From NCBI RefSeq assembly GCF_019599145.1, contig NZ_CP080647.1:8680001-8744000 (forward strand): a stretch of DNA of 64,000 bases, in the 5' to 3' direction. Below the pieces are notes generated by a model. It was given only the letters and a program-made list of their open reading frames with translations. It was not told where the DNA came from and ran no database searches. Position numbers and translations under genes: made by a program. Shown here in pieces: positions 16,658 through 23,951 of the stretch; within the stretch, counting starts at the first letter, position 1; each line of letters begins with the position of its first letter. This stretch comes from Streptomyces akebiae. Its GTDB lineage: Bacteria > Actinomycetota > Actinomycetes > Streptomycetales > Streptomycetaceae.

Positions 16658-16960
16658 TCCAGGGGCGCGCCGGGACGGGGCAAGCCGAGTGACCCGTTCG
16701 AGCGCGGTCCAGCGTCGAAGAACGAACCATCGCCGTCCCACCCCCGGGAAGCAGGTGCGCTCGGCCGTGCCGCTGATGCCGCCACCAGCCGTCAGGCCCG
16801 ATCACGGTCGCCCCGGCCCGTGGCCGACGGCTCGGCGGGCATGGCAGACGGGAGGCATTCACCTCACTGGGACACTTGGGTGATGAGGTGCGAGGAGTTC
16901 GCCGCGCTCGGCACTCACCACCCCCGCAGGAGATAATGAGGGTTCGCCGCGGTAGGTGAG
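16658..16960. other. Non-coding leader of cassette A
   Basis: No convincing gene in about 300 bases. It holds a short inverted pair CACCTCA (16860-16866) and TGAGGTG (16884-16890), with TGAGGTG again just before the start codon of the downstream gene, possibly regulatory. Confidence 0.35.
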
Positions 16961-18247
16961 GTGATGGCGGTGCCTCCATGGCATCTGCGCGACTATCACG
17001 ATGACGATCTTGACCAGGCCATCGAGATCTGGGACCAGAGCCGTCAGGCCGACGAGGACCGGGTGTTTCCTGTCTCCGAGGTGATGGCCGCGGCCAAGGC
17101 AGGACAGACGGCGGTGGTCGCGGTGGTCGGCGATGAACTGGTGGGCATGGCCGTGGCGCAGGCCTACGGCCAGCGGGGGTGGATCCTCCTGGTGGCACTC
17201 GCCTCCCGCTGGCGTGAGCGCGGGATCGGCAGTGCTCTCCTCGCCGAGCTCGAACGGCGCCTGCGGGCCGTGGGCGTGCGCCACATCAGCGCGCTGCTGC
17301 CCGCCCACGCCGCCGGCACGAAGGCTCTGGAGCACTCCGGCTACCAGTCCCGCGACGGCCTGACCTACTACGAGAAGCTCGAACCACCCGGAGCCCCCAA
17401 CGCTGATGTCCTCGCGTCACTGGGCGGCCGGATGCTGCTCGGGGAACTGTGGGACGCCATGGCCGGCATGGAGCGGGAGAAACAGGTCGTCGAGCGCCGG
17501 GTCGTGCTCCCACTGACGGAGCCTGGGCTGGCCGACCGTTACGGGGTCGTCCCTCCGAAGGCAATCATCCTGTTCGGCCCTCCCGGCACCGGGAAGACCA
17601 GCTTTGCCAAGGCGGTCGCCTCCCGGCTCGGCTGGCCGTTCGTGGAGCTCTTCCCCTCCCGGCTCGCGGCCGACACGAGCGAGGGGCTGGCTACGGCGCT
17701 GCGGGAGGCCTTCGCGGACCTGGCGGAACTCGACTCGGTGCTGCTCTTCATCGACGAGGTCGAAGAGATCGCCGGCGTGCGGTCCGGGAAAGCGGTCGAT
17801 CCGGGACATGGGGTGACCAACGAGTTGCTCAAACTGATCCCTGTCTTCCGTGAACACGACGCACGGCTGCTGGCCTGTGCCACCAACTCCGTGCGCTCGC
17901 TGGACCCGGCCTTCTTGCGGCCGGGCCGGTTCGACTACGTCATTCCCATCGGCCCACCCGACCCGACCGCCCGCGCGGCGATCTGGGCCCGCTATCTCAG
18001 GGCCGCCGGTGACTCGGTGGACCTCATGCAACTGGTCGAGGCCAGCGAGTTGTTCACCCCGGCCGACATCGAATTCGCAGCCCGCAAGGGCGCGCAGGCG
18101 GCGTTCGAGCGCGAGGTCGCACAGCGAGAGGGCCGACCGGCCACCACCGATGACTTCATGACCGCCATCGCCGACACCCGGCCGACGCTCACCGCACTGG
18201 CGATCAAGGAGTTCACCGAGGACATCGAGAAGTACAGTCGCCTCTGA
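16961..18247 (+). CDS. GNAT acetyltransferase fused to AAA+ ATPase
   Basis: 428 residues from GTG 16961 (ATG 16964 equally likely). Residues ~8-140 form a GNAT domain (LRDYHDDDLDQAIEIWDQS, ILLVALASRWRERGIGSALL with the acetyl-CoA loop R-x-R-G-I-G, and ALEHSGYQ). Residues ~190-420 form a classical AAA+ domain: Walker A GPPGTGKTS, Walker B LLFIDEVEE, sensor region CATNSVRSLD, arginine finger in RPGRFDY, and a C-terminal helical lid. AAA+ proteins of this SpoVK/FtsH-like class remodel proteins. Fusion to an N-terminal acetyltransferase is uncommon and could couple modification with unfolding. It is the sole gene of cassette A. The target is unknown. Confidence 0.82.
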   Translation: MMAVPPWHLRDYHDDDLDQAIEIWDQSRQADEDRVFPVSEVMAAAKAGQTAVVAVVGDELVGMAVAQAYGQRGWILLVALASRWRERGIGSALLAELERRLRAVGVRHISALLPAHAAGTKALEHSGYQSRDGLTYYEKLEPPGAPNADVLASLGGRMLLGELWDAMAGMEREKQVVERRVVLPLTEPGLADRYGVVPPKAIILFGPPGTGKTSFAKAVASRLGWPFVELFPSRLAADTSEGLATALREAFADLAELDSVLLFIDEVEEIAGVRSGKAVDPGHGVTNELLKLIPVFREHDARLLACATNSVRSLDPAFLRPGRFDYVIPIGPPDPTARAAIWARYLRAAGDSVDLMQLVEASELFTPADIEFAARKGAQAAFEREVAQREGRPATTDDFMTAIADTRPTLTALAIKEFTEDIEKYSRL

Positions 18248-18321
18248 GACCGGTGCCGGCGCTCAGTGCGGGTCTCCGGTCCGCGCAAGTGAGGCGACCG
18301 ATGCCTCCGTGCACGTGACAA

Positions 18322-18370
18322 GGTCTGTGGACACGGCTTGACCTGGATCATCAAGCAGCGTTCACAGACC
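18322..18370. repeat. A/B junction: facing inverted repeats around a 9-bp spacer
   Basis: Right end of A (GGTCTGTGGACACGGCTTGA, 18322-18341), spacer CCTGGATCA (18342-18350), then left end of B (TCAAGCAGCGTTCACAGACC, 18351-18370). The arms are imperfectly complementary and could form a hairpin with a 9-base loop. Confidence 0.8.
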
Positions 18371-19170
18371 CTCGCCGCCATGTGACCCGTGGGTGATGCC
18401 GGCGGCTGTGCCCGGAGTGCCGGTCAGGGACGCAGGTGGGCCAGGAGTTCTGCACTGGCGGGGTACTCCTGTTCCTGGGGGAGCAGTCGGGCAGCTGAGT
18501 CCAGTTCGCCGTCCCTGACGAGTGCGTGGATCTCGTGGGCGAGCGGGGTGACGTCGCTGATGGACACGATCCACTCGTCGGCGTAACGCGACGACGCCTC
18601 ACCCGAGAGCCCCAGTTGCAGCGAGCGGTACGGCAGGGGATGCAGGTGCAGATCGCGTTCGGGATCCCACTGGACACGGGACGGTGCGCGCTTGAGGTCA
18701 CGCTGCCAGGTGTCGCGATCGGGATGCAGTCCGCGGACGTAATGCGACAGGCAGGCATGGCGCAGCGCCCAGTCGAAGCCCTCGCGAGTGATCTCGAAGG
18801 CCAGGACGGTCTCCTGACCTTCCTTCATGCCCCAGCCGGAGCGGTACATCATCCACATGAAACTGGGTTTGATCCACGTCATGCGGTCAGGCTTCCACGC
18901 GGCGGGAAAGCGGCCGTCGCGGATGGTGGGCAGTCCGATTTCAGGGGAGTACGCCTGGTAGACGGTGATCGTCGATGCCGTGTGAAGCGCGCGGATCCTG
19001 CGGTGCGGTTCTTCCATGGCGTACAGCGTGGAGTCGGCCTGGTCAGCAGGCCAGCGATTTTCGACCGCCGCTCGTTGCGACGGTGCACGTCGGACGCAGC
19101 ATCGTGCGGGTTGTCGGGGGCTGTGCAGAGGAGTCGGTGACAGGCGAAAGGGTCTGTGAACGAGGCTTGA
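18351..19170 (-). mobile_element. Cassette B: inverted-repeat-bounded segment carrying an intact DUF4291 gene
   Basis: 820 bases. Left end TCAAGCAGCGTTCACAGACC (18351-18370), right end GGTCTGTGAACGAGGCTTGA (19151-19170). Its only gene, on the minus strand, belongs to the same family as the gene the array disrupts. There is no transposase. Confidence 0.65.
18424..19017 (-). CDS. DUF4291 family protein (intact copy)
   Basis: 197 residues, ATG 19017. It has the complete family pattern: HTASTITVYQAYSPEIG at the N-terminus, RFPAAWKPDRMTWIKPSFMW, then GQETVLAFEITREGFDWAL, RVQWDPERDL, PLPYRSLQLGLSG and RYADEWI. It is clearly paralogous to the disrupted copy at 16467/20017 and by eye mostly identical over the C-terminal 150 residues. 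No strong ribosome site precedes the ATG, so expression may be weak or leaderless. Biochemical function is unknown. It sits alone inside cassette B, which is itself inserted in the other DUF4291 gene. Confidence 0.82.
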   Translation of the reverse strand: MEEPHRRIRALHTASTITVYQAYSPEIGLPTIRDGRFPAAWKPDRMTWIKPSFMWMMYRSGWGMKEGQETVLAFEITREGFDWALRHACLSHYVRGLHPDRDTWQRDLKRAPSRVQWDPERDLHLHPLPYRSLQLGLSGEASSRYADEWIVSISDVTPLAHEIHALVRDGELDSAARLLPQEQEYPASAELLAHLRP

Positions 19171-19199
19171 CAGAGTCATCGAACAGCGTTGACAGACTC
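19151..19199. repeat. B/C junction: facing inverted repeats around an 8-bp spacer
   Basis: Right end of B (19151-19170), spacer CAGAGTCA (19171-19178), then left end of C, TCGAACAGCGTTGACAGACT (19179-19198). This junction is more diverged than the A/B junction, suggesting an older insertion or relaxed selection. Confidence 0.7.
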
Positions 19200-19237
19200 A
19201 TGCGCGTCGGTCGGGGAAGGGGGAGCCGCCGTGCCTC

Positions 19238-19834
19238 TCAGAGGCCGGCTGGGTGGCTGGAGAGCCAGTTTGTGTGTTGGTCACGCACACGGTCGCGCTC
19301 CGCAGGCGTGGCGAGGATGACGTCTGCGCCGCCGTCGTAGGGATGGTGGATGCATCGAAGGTCCGTGTCGGTGAGGAAGACTTCGGCGAGCGCATCGTCC
19401 GCGACTGCTCGCAACAGCTCATCGACGCAGCCGCGTTCCCACGGGCGTCGGTCGATGTACAGACGTGTGTGGGTGTGGAAATCCGGGTCGGGGTCGTCCT
19501 GTTTCGACTCGGTCCACCAGCGGATGCCGTCGGGGTGCAGCATCTGTCGTGGCGTCGGGTAGCCTGCGGGCCCGGTCGGTGTGTTCGACCAATCCATGGT
19601 CACCACGAACACGTCCGTGTCGGCGAACAACTCGTCGAGGATCGTGTTGTACCGGTCCAGCACGATCGCGTACTCGTCCTCGGACTCCGGGTAGCGCTTC
19701 GAGCCGGGAAGGCTGTGGAAACGCACCCAGCGATCCGCATACCTAGTGCGAAACGTGTGAGCGACGGGAGGGCCCGACGGATGCCGTTCCCTCCACAAAG
19801 CCGCTAGAAGATCAGGGTCGATGGCGAAACTCAC
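19238..19834 (-). CDS. DUF3885-like protein
   Basis: 198 residues from GTG 19834. The block ADRWVRFHSLPGSKRYPESE followed by EYAIVLDRYNTILDELF, then VFVVTMDWS, is typical of DUF3885 domain proteins as I recall them; further on come IRWWTESKQDDPDPDFHTH and CIHHPYDGGADVILAT. No signal peptide or membrane segment. Function unknown; the family is scattered among bacteria, often in small accessory loci. A GGGG-containing site overlaps the start, so the initiation codon is not certain. It is the cargo of cassette C. Confidence 0.68.
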   Translation of the reverse strand: MSFAIDPDLLAALWRERHPSGPPVAHTFRTRYADRWVRFHSLPGSKRYPESEDEYAIVLDRYNTILDELFADTDVFVVTMDWSNTPTGPAGYPTPRQMLHPDGIRWWTESKQDDPDPDFHTHTRLYIDRRPWERGCVDELLRAVADDALAEVFLTDTDLRCIHHPYDGGADVILATPAERDRVRDQHTNWLSSHPAGL

Positions 19835-19864
19835 CCCTTGGCCAGAGCCACACCGATCGGACAG

Positions 19865-19960
19865 GAAACGCGGGTCCCGGCGTGGCCGTTGTGTTGCGGT
19901 CAAGATACTGCTGGTGGTATCCGTCGGCCGTGCAGAGCGTACAGCCCTCCAAAGAAGGCA
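19865..19960 (-). pseudogene. Fragment resembling the C-terminus of MsrA
   Basis: The minus frame reads GCTLCTADGYHQQYLDRNTT. YHQQYLxxN is the signature near the end of peptide methionine sulfoxide reductase A. Nothing else of MsrA is present, so this is a scrap captured at the right end of cassette C, upstream of the DUF3885-like gene. Short match by eye. Confidence 0.42.
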
Positions 19961-20007
19961 GGAAGCCACCCCGATCACGGTGGATGCGGTCTGTGAACAC
20001 GGCTTGA

Positions 20008-20462
20008 CCTGGATCAAGCCGTCCTTCCTGTGGATGATGTACCGCTGCGGCTGGGGCCTGAAGGAGGGCCAGGAGACGGTCCTGGCCGTGGAGATCACCC
20101 GCGAGGGCTTCGAGTGGGCGCTGCGCAACTCCTGTCTCTCGCACTACGTTCCCGAGCTGCACGAGAGCCGGGCCGCCTGGCAGCGGGAGGTACGCCGGTC
20201 GCCCGCCCGCGTCCAGTGGGACCCCGAGCGGGACCTGAGGCTCAACCCGCTGCCGTACCGCTCGCTGCAGCTGGGCCTGTCGGGTGCGGCGGCGGCACGG
20301 TACGCGGACGAGTGGATCTGCGGCATCGAGGACGTGACGCCGCTCGCGCGGGAAGTCCACGGCCTCGTACGGGCACGGGAGCTGGACGCGGCCACCGCGC
20401 TGCTCCCCGAGGAGCGGCCGTACCCGGTCGCGGACGACGTCCTGCTCCATCTGCGGCGCTGA
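20008..20462 (+). pseudogene. DUF4291 gene, C-terminal fragment
   Basis: Resumes directly after the right end of cassette C, beginning with the 9-bp target copy CCTGGATCA and reading WIKPSFLWMMYRCGWGLKEG, then GQETVLAVEITREGFEWAL through RYADEWICGIEDVTP to the stop at 20462. No start codon of its own at a sensible place. It continues the fragment at 16467-16638 in frame once the 3378-base insertion is removed. Confidence 0.88.
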
Positions 20463-20477
20463 GCCCGCAGCGGGCGC

Positions 20478-20550
20478 GCGCCGGGGTGGGGAGAGCCGAA
20501 ACGATGCGCCGGGGTGGGGAGAGCCGAAGCGAGGCGCGCGCCGGGGTGGG
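20478..20550. repeat. 28-bp direct repeats
   Basis: Two near-identical 28-base units (20478-20505 and 20506-20533, beginning GCGCCGGGGTGGGGAGAGCC) followed by a partial third copy, in the gap between the DUF4291 fragment and the convergent serine hydrolase gene. Confidence 0.65.
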
Positions 20551-20561
20551 CGTGCGGTGCG

Positions 20562-21827
20562 TCAGCCGCGGCGGGGGCCGAGCAGCGTGCAGACCGCGTT
20601 CTCCTCGACAGCGCGGAGCCTGTTCACCAGAGCGGGGTCGAGCGTCCTGTTCACCTGGGTGGTGAGCGAGAAGGTGAGGGACCTGCGGCCGTCGGGGGTG
20701 GCGGCGATCAGCTGGGTGTAGCCGGGGAAGTTGCCGGTGTGGCCCAGGACCACCCCGCAGCGCGTGTCGTAGCGGAAGATGGCCAGTCCCGCACTGTTGC
20801 GGCCGGGACCGGCCGGTTCGGACGCCCCCTCGATCCAGCGGCGCTGCTCGCGCAGGACCGCCCTCGACGTCAGCTCTCCGGCGGCGTAGCCCCGGATGAA
20901 CCGGGTCATGTCACGCGGGGTGGAGACGATCCCGCCCGAGGCCCACACCCCGGACGCGCTGAGCGCCTCGCTGACGTCCTCCGGCGGCGCGGGCGGCTCC
21001 ACGGCGTACCCGTGCATGTACGGCTCCGGCATCTCGTACCCCAGGGGAAGACTGGTGTCGGTCAGCCCGAGCGGCCGGTAGACGATCCGGCGGAGGAGCT
21101 CTTCGTACGGCTTGCGGGTCGCGGCCTCCGCCATCAGGGCGACGGCGATGTTGTCGGAGTTGGAGTACTGGTACCGGGAGCCCGGGGGGAAGCGCAGCGG
21201 TTCGTCCGCGACGAAGTCCAGCAGCCGGCGCGGGTCGAAGGTGCGGCGCGGGTCCTCGAGGAGCAGCTCCAGGAACTCTGGGTCCTCGCTGTAGTCGGGC
21301 AGCCCACTGGTGTGGTTCAGCAACTGCCTGAGGGTGACCGAGGCCCAGGCGTCCGGCAGCCGGGGCAGGGTGTCGCCGATGGTGCTGTCGAGGGCGAGCT
21401 CGCCCTGCTGCACGAGGCGGAGCGCGACGGCGCCGCTGAACGCCTTGGCCGTACTGGCGATCCGCATGTGGTCGGTGGGCTCGATCGGACGGCCCGTCTC
21501 CAGGTCGGCGACACCGGCCCGCAGGACGCGTGGTCTGCCGTCCCGTTGCAGTACGACGATCACGCCGGGCGGCCCTCCGGGGGTGGCGACCAGCTCTTCG
21601 AGCTGCCGTTGCAGGGCGAGCTCACCTCGGCCGTCGCCACCGCCGTCCGAGGCGGCGCCCGCTGTCGGGGCGAGGAGCAGACCACCGAGACAGGAGGCGC
21701 CGAGCAGGGCGACCAGGGAGGGGCGGAGACGGGACCGGAGGCGAAGACGGCGACGGGGGCGGGGGGAGCGCGGACCGCCGGCGGGGTGAGTACCGGGGTG
21801 CGGGCGGGAAGCGGGCGTGAGTGACAT
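20562..21827 (-). CDS. Secreted serine hydrolase (beta-lactamase / DD-peptidase family S12)
   Basis: 421 residues, ATG 21827. A long Arg/Pro-rich N-region and hydrophobic segment ending ...LLLAPTAGAA form a Sec signal peptide. The catalytic domain shows SxxK as STAK (IASTAKAF), YxN as YSN (QYSNSDN) and HTG (LGHTGNFPGY). This is the class C beta-lactamase/D-Ala-D-Ala carboxypeptidase (R61-like) superfamily, so it probably trims peptidoglycan or hydrolyses a related ester or amide; beta-lactam resistance cannot be inferred. Transcribed toward the DUF4291 fragment. Confidence 0.88.
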   Translation of the reverse strand: MSLTPASRPHPGTHPAGGPRSPRPRRRLRLRSRLRPSLVALLGASCLGGLLLAPTAGAASDGGGDGRGELALQRQLEELVATPGGPPGVIVVLQRDGRPRVLRAGVADLETGRPIEPTDHMRIASTAKAFSGAVALRLVQQGELALDSTIGDTLPRLPDAWASVTLRQLLNHTSGLPDYSEDPEFLELLLEDPRRTFDPRRLLDFVADEPLRFPPGSRYQYSNSDNIAVALMAEAATRKPYEELLRRIVYRPLGLTDTSLPLGYEMPEPYMHGYAVEPPAPPEDVSEALSASGVWASGGIVSTPRDMTRFIRGYAAGELTSRAVLREQRRWIEGASEPAGPGRNSAGLAIFRYDTRCGVVLGHTGNFPGYTQLIAATPDGRRSLTFSLTTQVNRTLDPALVNRLRAVEENAVCTLLGPRRG

Positions 21828-21974
21828 GGGGGTCCCGGGAGGATCGTCGGGCAGGGGCCCCCTCAGCATCGGCCGGGACCACGATGACGCGCGCGCGAGC
21901 TTGGGCTGTCCGGGCGGATCGGCCGCGCGAGCCGTGTGCGGCGAGCCGCTCCCCGCGAGTGCGGGGAGGCGCGG

Positions 21975-22946
21975 TCAGTGTGCCGCGAACTGCGCGCCGG
22001 TCCGCTGTACGACGTCCGGCCGCACCGTGAGGCCCTCGACGGTCAACCGCTCCCCGTAGATGTCGGTGATCCGGAGAGCGCCGCCGCACCCGGCGCCCTG
22101 CTCGGAGAGGAAGTAGTTGTACTCGGTGCGCGGCAGCGGGGTCCAGGCGCCACCGGCGCGGACCTCCAGCCGGGCCACCGGGTTGCGGTGTCCGAGCACC
22201 TGGATGCCGCACCAGTACTGGCTGGAGCCGGTCTTGTACCGGATCGAGAGGGTGCCGGAGGTGGCGGGGCTCAGCAGGTTCCAGGTGATCGGTATCTCGC
22301 CGCGCGAGGGCGCGGCGAGCTTGGCGAAGGCCTCGGCGCTGAGGTCGAGCTGGCCGGGCCTGCACGGTGAGGGGCACTCGTTGGTGATCCTGACCGTGAC
22401 GGCGGCGCCGCCCGCCGCGCGGACGCGCACATACGCCCCGCAGGCCTTGGACACCTCGTAGTCGGTGGTGTTCATCGCCGCCGTCATGACGTCGTCGCCC
22501 GCGCCGAACGAGCAGGCGCCGCTCCCGCCGGGCCCGGCGTCGTAGAAGGTGGCGACCCCCTCGTAGTCGACCCCGGGACGTATCCGTCCCGCCAGCTGCC
22601 CCGAGGCGGAGCCGGACCGCCCGGTGGCGGCGGTCGGCTGCTTGGTGGGCTCGGTGGCCGGGGTCGCCGACGGGGTGGTCTTCGAGGCCGACGGGGACGG
22701 GGACTTCGAGGGCGTGGCGGAGGGCTTCTTCCGCTCCGGTGTGCCCGAGGGCGGCGCGGACGCCCGGGTGGTGGCCGCGGCGGGGGTTGCCCCGGCCTTT
22801 CCGGCGGCCTCGGTGCCGGTGTCGCGGTCGGGGCCGAAGGCGATCACGAGTGATGCGGCGAGCCCGACGGCCGCCACGGCGGCGACGGACACGAGGGCGG
22901 TGCGCCGCCTGGGGCGGCGGGGAGAGCGGTGGGAACGGGCTGCCAC
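21975..22946 (-). CDS. Expansin-like secreted protein
   Basis: 323 residues from GTG 22946, preceded by AAGGA. N-terminus: basic, then a hydrophobic anchor (TALVSVAAVAAVGLAASLVIAF), then a long Ser/Thr/Pro/Lys linker to ~residue 140. The C-terminal 180 residues have bacterial expansin features: GVATFYDAGPGGSGACSFG, TNECPSPCRPGQLDLSAEAF (double-psi barrel) and a second beta-sandwich with RYKTGSSQYWCGIQVLGHRN, TEYNYFL and LRITDIYGE. Such proteins loosen or bind plant cell-wall polymers without hydrolysis. In B. subtilis EXLX1 an Asp sits where this protein has Asn-Glu. It faces away from the SDR gene at 23129. Confidence 0.85.
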   Translation of the reverse strand: MAARSHRSPRRPRRRTALVSVAAVAAVGLAASLVIAFGPDRDTGTEAAGKAGATPAAATTRASAPPSGTPERKKPSATPSKSPSPSASKTTPSATPATEPTKQPTAATGRSGSASGQLAGRIRPGVDYEGVATFYDAGPGGSGACSFGAGDDVMTAAMNTTDYEVSKACGAYVRVRAAGGAAVTVRITNECPSPCRPGQLDLSAEAFAKLAAPSRGEIPITWNLLSPATSGTLSIRYKTGSSQYWCGIQVLGHRNPVARLEVRAGGAWTPLPRTEYNYFLSEQGAGCGGALRITDIYGERLTVEGLTVRPDVVQRTGAQFAAH

Positions 22947-23092
22947 GTTCAAATCCTTCGATTCCGTGCCTGGTTCGAGAGAAAGCGTGATGCGTGTGTG
23001 GCTCGCGTGAAAGGAGCTTGCCACTCATCGGTTGCCGCCGGGGCCGGAATGGTTGCCTTCGAAAGGGAGCGAGCGCGAAGCTGCGATCGTAG

Positions 23093-23106
23093 AATGATCG
23101 ATCGTT
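23093..23106. promoter_or_regulatory. Near-palindrome in divergent promoter region
   Basis: AATGATCGATCGTT is palindromic except for one base pair and overlaps a TAGAAT (23090-23095) that could be a -10 box for the SDR gene. A regulator site is plausible; the regulator is unknown. Confidence 0.35.
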
Positions 23107-23128
23107 TTCTTCGTCGGGGAGGTTGGGG

Positions 23129-23869
23129 ATGTCACGTCCGGTCACGGTGGTCACGGGTGGGAGCCGGGGGATCGGTGCCGCCACCTGCCTGCGGCTCGCC
23201 GCGGACGGGCACGACGTGGTGGTCGGCTATGTGAACGACGGCGCGGCGGCCGAGTGGATCGCGACGGGGGCGCGGGCCAACGGCGCGCGCTGTGTCACGG
23301 TGAAGGCGGACACCTCGGTGGAGGCCGATGTGGACCGGCTGTTCGAGACGGCGGCGGACCGGCTCGGACCGGTGACCGGGCTGGTCAACAACGCCGGGGT
23401 GACCGGCCCGTTCGGGAGGCTGGCGGACACCGACACGGAGGTGCTGCGGCGGGTGGTGGAGGTCAACCTCCTCGGCGTGCTGCTGTGTTCGCGCCGGGCG
23501 GCCAAGGCGATGGCAGCCTGGGGGAGTGGCGCCATCGTCAACGTGTCCTCGGCGGCGGCCACGCTGGGCAGTCCCGGTGAGTACGTCCACTACGCGGCGA
23601 CCAAGGCGGCGGTCGACACGCTGACCATGGGGCTGGCGAAGGAGCTCGGACCGGACGGCATCCGGGTCAACGCGGTGGCGCCCGGGGTCGTCGACACCGA
23701 GATCCACGCGCGGATGGGCGACCCCGAACGCCCCGACCGGATCGCCGCGTCCGTGCCTCTGCGCCGCCCCGGTCGCGCCGATGAGATCGCCTCGGCCATC
23801 GCCTGGCTCATGTCCCCGGAGGCCTCGTACACGACGGGGGCGGTGCTGCGGGTGGCCGGGGGCCGGTGA
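23129..23869 (+). CDS. SDR family oxidoreductase (FabG-like)
   Basis: 246-residue classical SDR. GGSRGIGAATCLRLA binds NADP(H), NNAGVTGPF follows, SSAAATLGSPGEY supplies Ser, and YAATKAAVD the YxxxK. GGGGAGG precedes the ATG at 23129. Ends VLRVAGGR. It is a third FabG-like reductase in the window but not near the first two. A polyol, sugar or acyl ketoreductase role is possible. Monocistronic; preceded by a palindromic element. Confidence 0.83.
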   Translation: MSRPVTVVTGGSRGIGAATCLRLAADGHDVVVGYVNDGAAAEWIATGARANGARCVTVKADTSVEADVDRLFETAADRLGPVTGLVNNAGVTGPFGRLADTDTEVLRRVVEVNLLGVLLCSRRAAKAMAAWGSGAIVNVSSAAATLGSPGEYVHYAATKAAVDTLTMGLAKELGPDGIRVNAVAPGVVDTEIHARMGDPERPDRIAASVPLRRPGRADEIASAIAWLMSPEASYTTGAVLRVAGGR

Positions 23870-23913
23870 GACGCCGTGGGGGCGTCGTCGTCGGCGGCGG
23901 GCGCAGGCCGTGT

Positions 23914-23945
23914 GCTTGCCCGCGCGGTTCCCCGCGTCCTGGGCG
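23914..23945 (+). repeat. Dispersed GC motif, copy 1
   Basis: Contains GCTTGCCCGCGCGGTTCCCC followed by GCGTCCTGGGCG. It shares the core CGCGCGGTTCCCCGCG with copies at 29073, 30924 and 33485, each just downstream of a gene. Confidence 0.5.
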
Positions 23946-23951
23946 GCGCAC

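Larger units (their letters stand above)
16639..18341 (+). mobile_element. Cassette A: inverted-repeat-bounded segment carrying a GNAT-AAA gene
   Basis: 1703 bases. The left end at 16639-16657 reads TCAAGCCGCGTTCACAGCC; the right end at 18322-18341 reads GGTCTGTGGACACGGCTTGA. These are imperfect inverted copies of about 20 bases. It contains one gene, the GNAT-AAA+ fusion at 16961, and no transposase or recombinase. It is the first of three tandem segments inside the DUF4291 gene. It could be a non-autonomous transposon moved in trans by an element elsewhere, or a cassette of a site-specific system; end coordinates could shift by a few bases because the target also contains ATCAAGCC. Confidence 0.65.
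19179..20007 (-). mobile_element. Cassette C: inverted-repeat-bounded segment carrying a DUF3885-like gene
   Basis: 829 bases. Left end starts TCGAACAGCGTTGACAGAC; right end GGTCTGTGAACACGGCTTGA (19988-20007). After the right end, CCTGGATCA (20008-20016) and the DUF4291 reading frame resume. Carries one minus-strand gene and an MsrA-like scrap; no transposase. Confidence 0.65.

Noticed and set aside
18322..20007. Integron cassette array with attC sites
   Set aside because: Tandem one-gene segments separated by palindromic sites look similar, but the conserved GTTRRRY/RYYYAAC core is absent, no integrase gene is present, and a target duplication at the outer ends fits transposition better.
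16639..20016. Defence island or phage satellite
   Set aside because: No recognisable defence core (restriction, toxin pair, helicase) or phage gene. The cargo is of unknown function, so a defence role would be a guess.
20562..21827. Antibiotic resistance beta-lactamase
   Set aside because: The STAK/YSN/HTG motifs place it in the broad S12 family; many such proteins are peptidases or esterases, and there is no resistance context.
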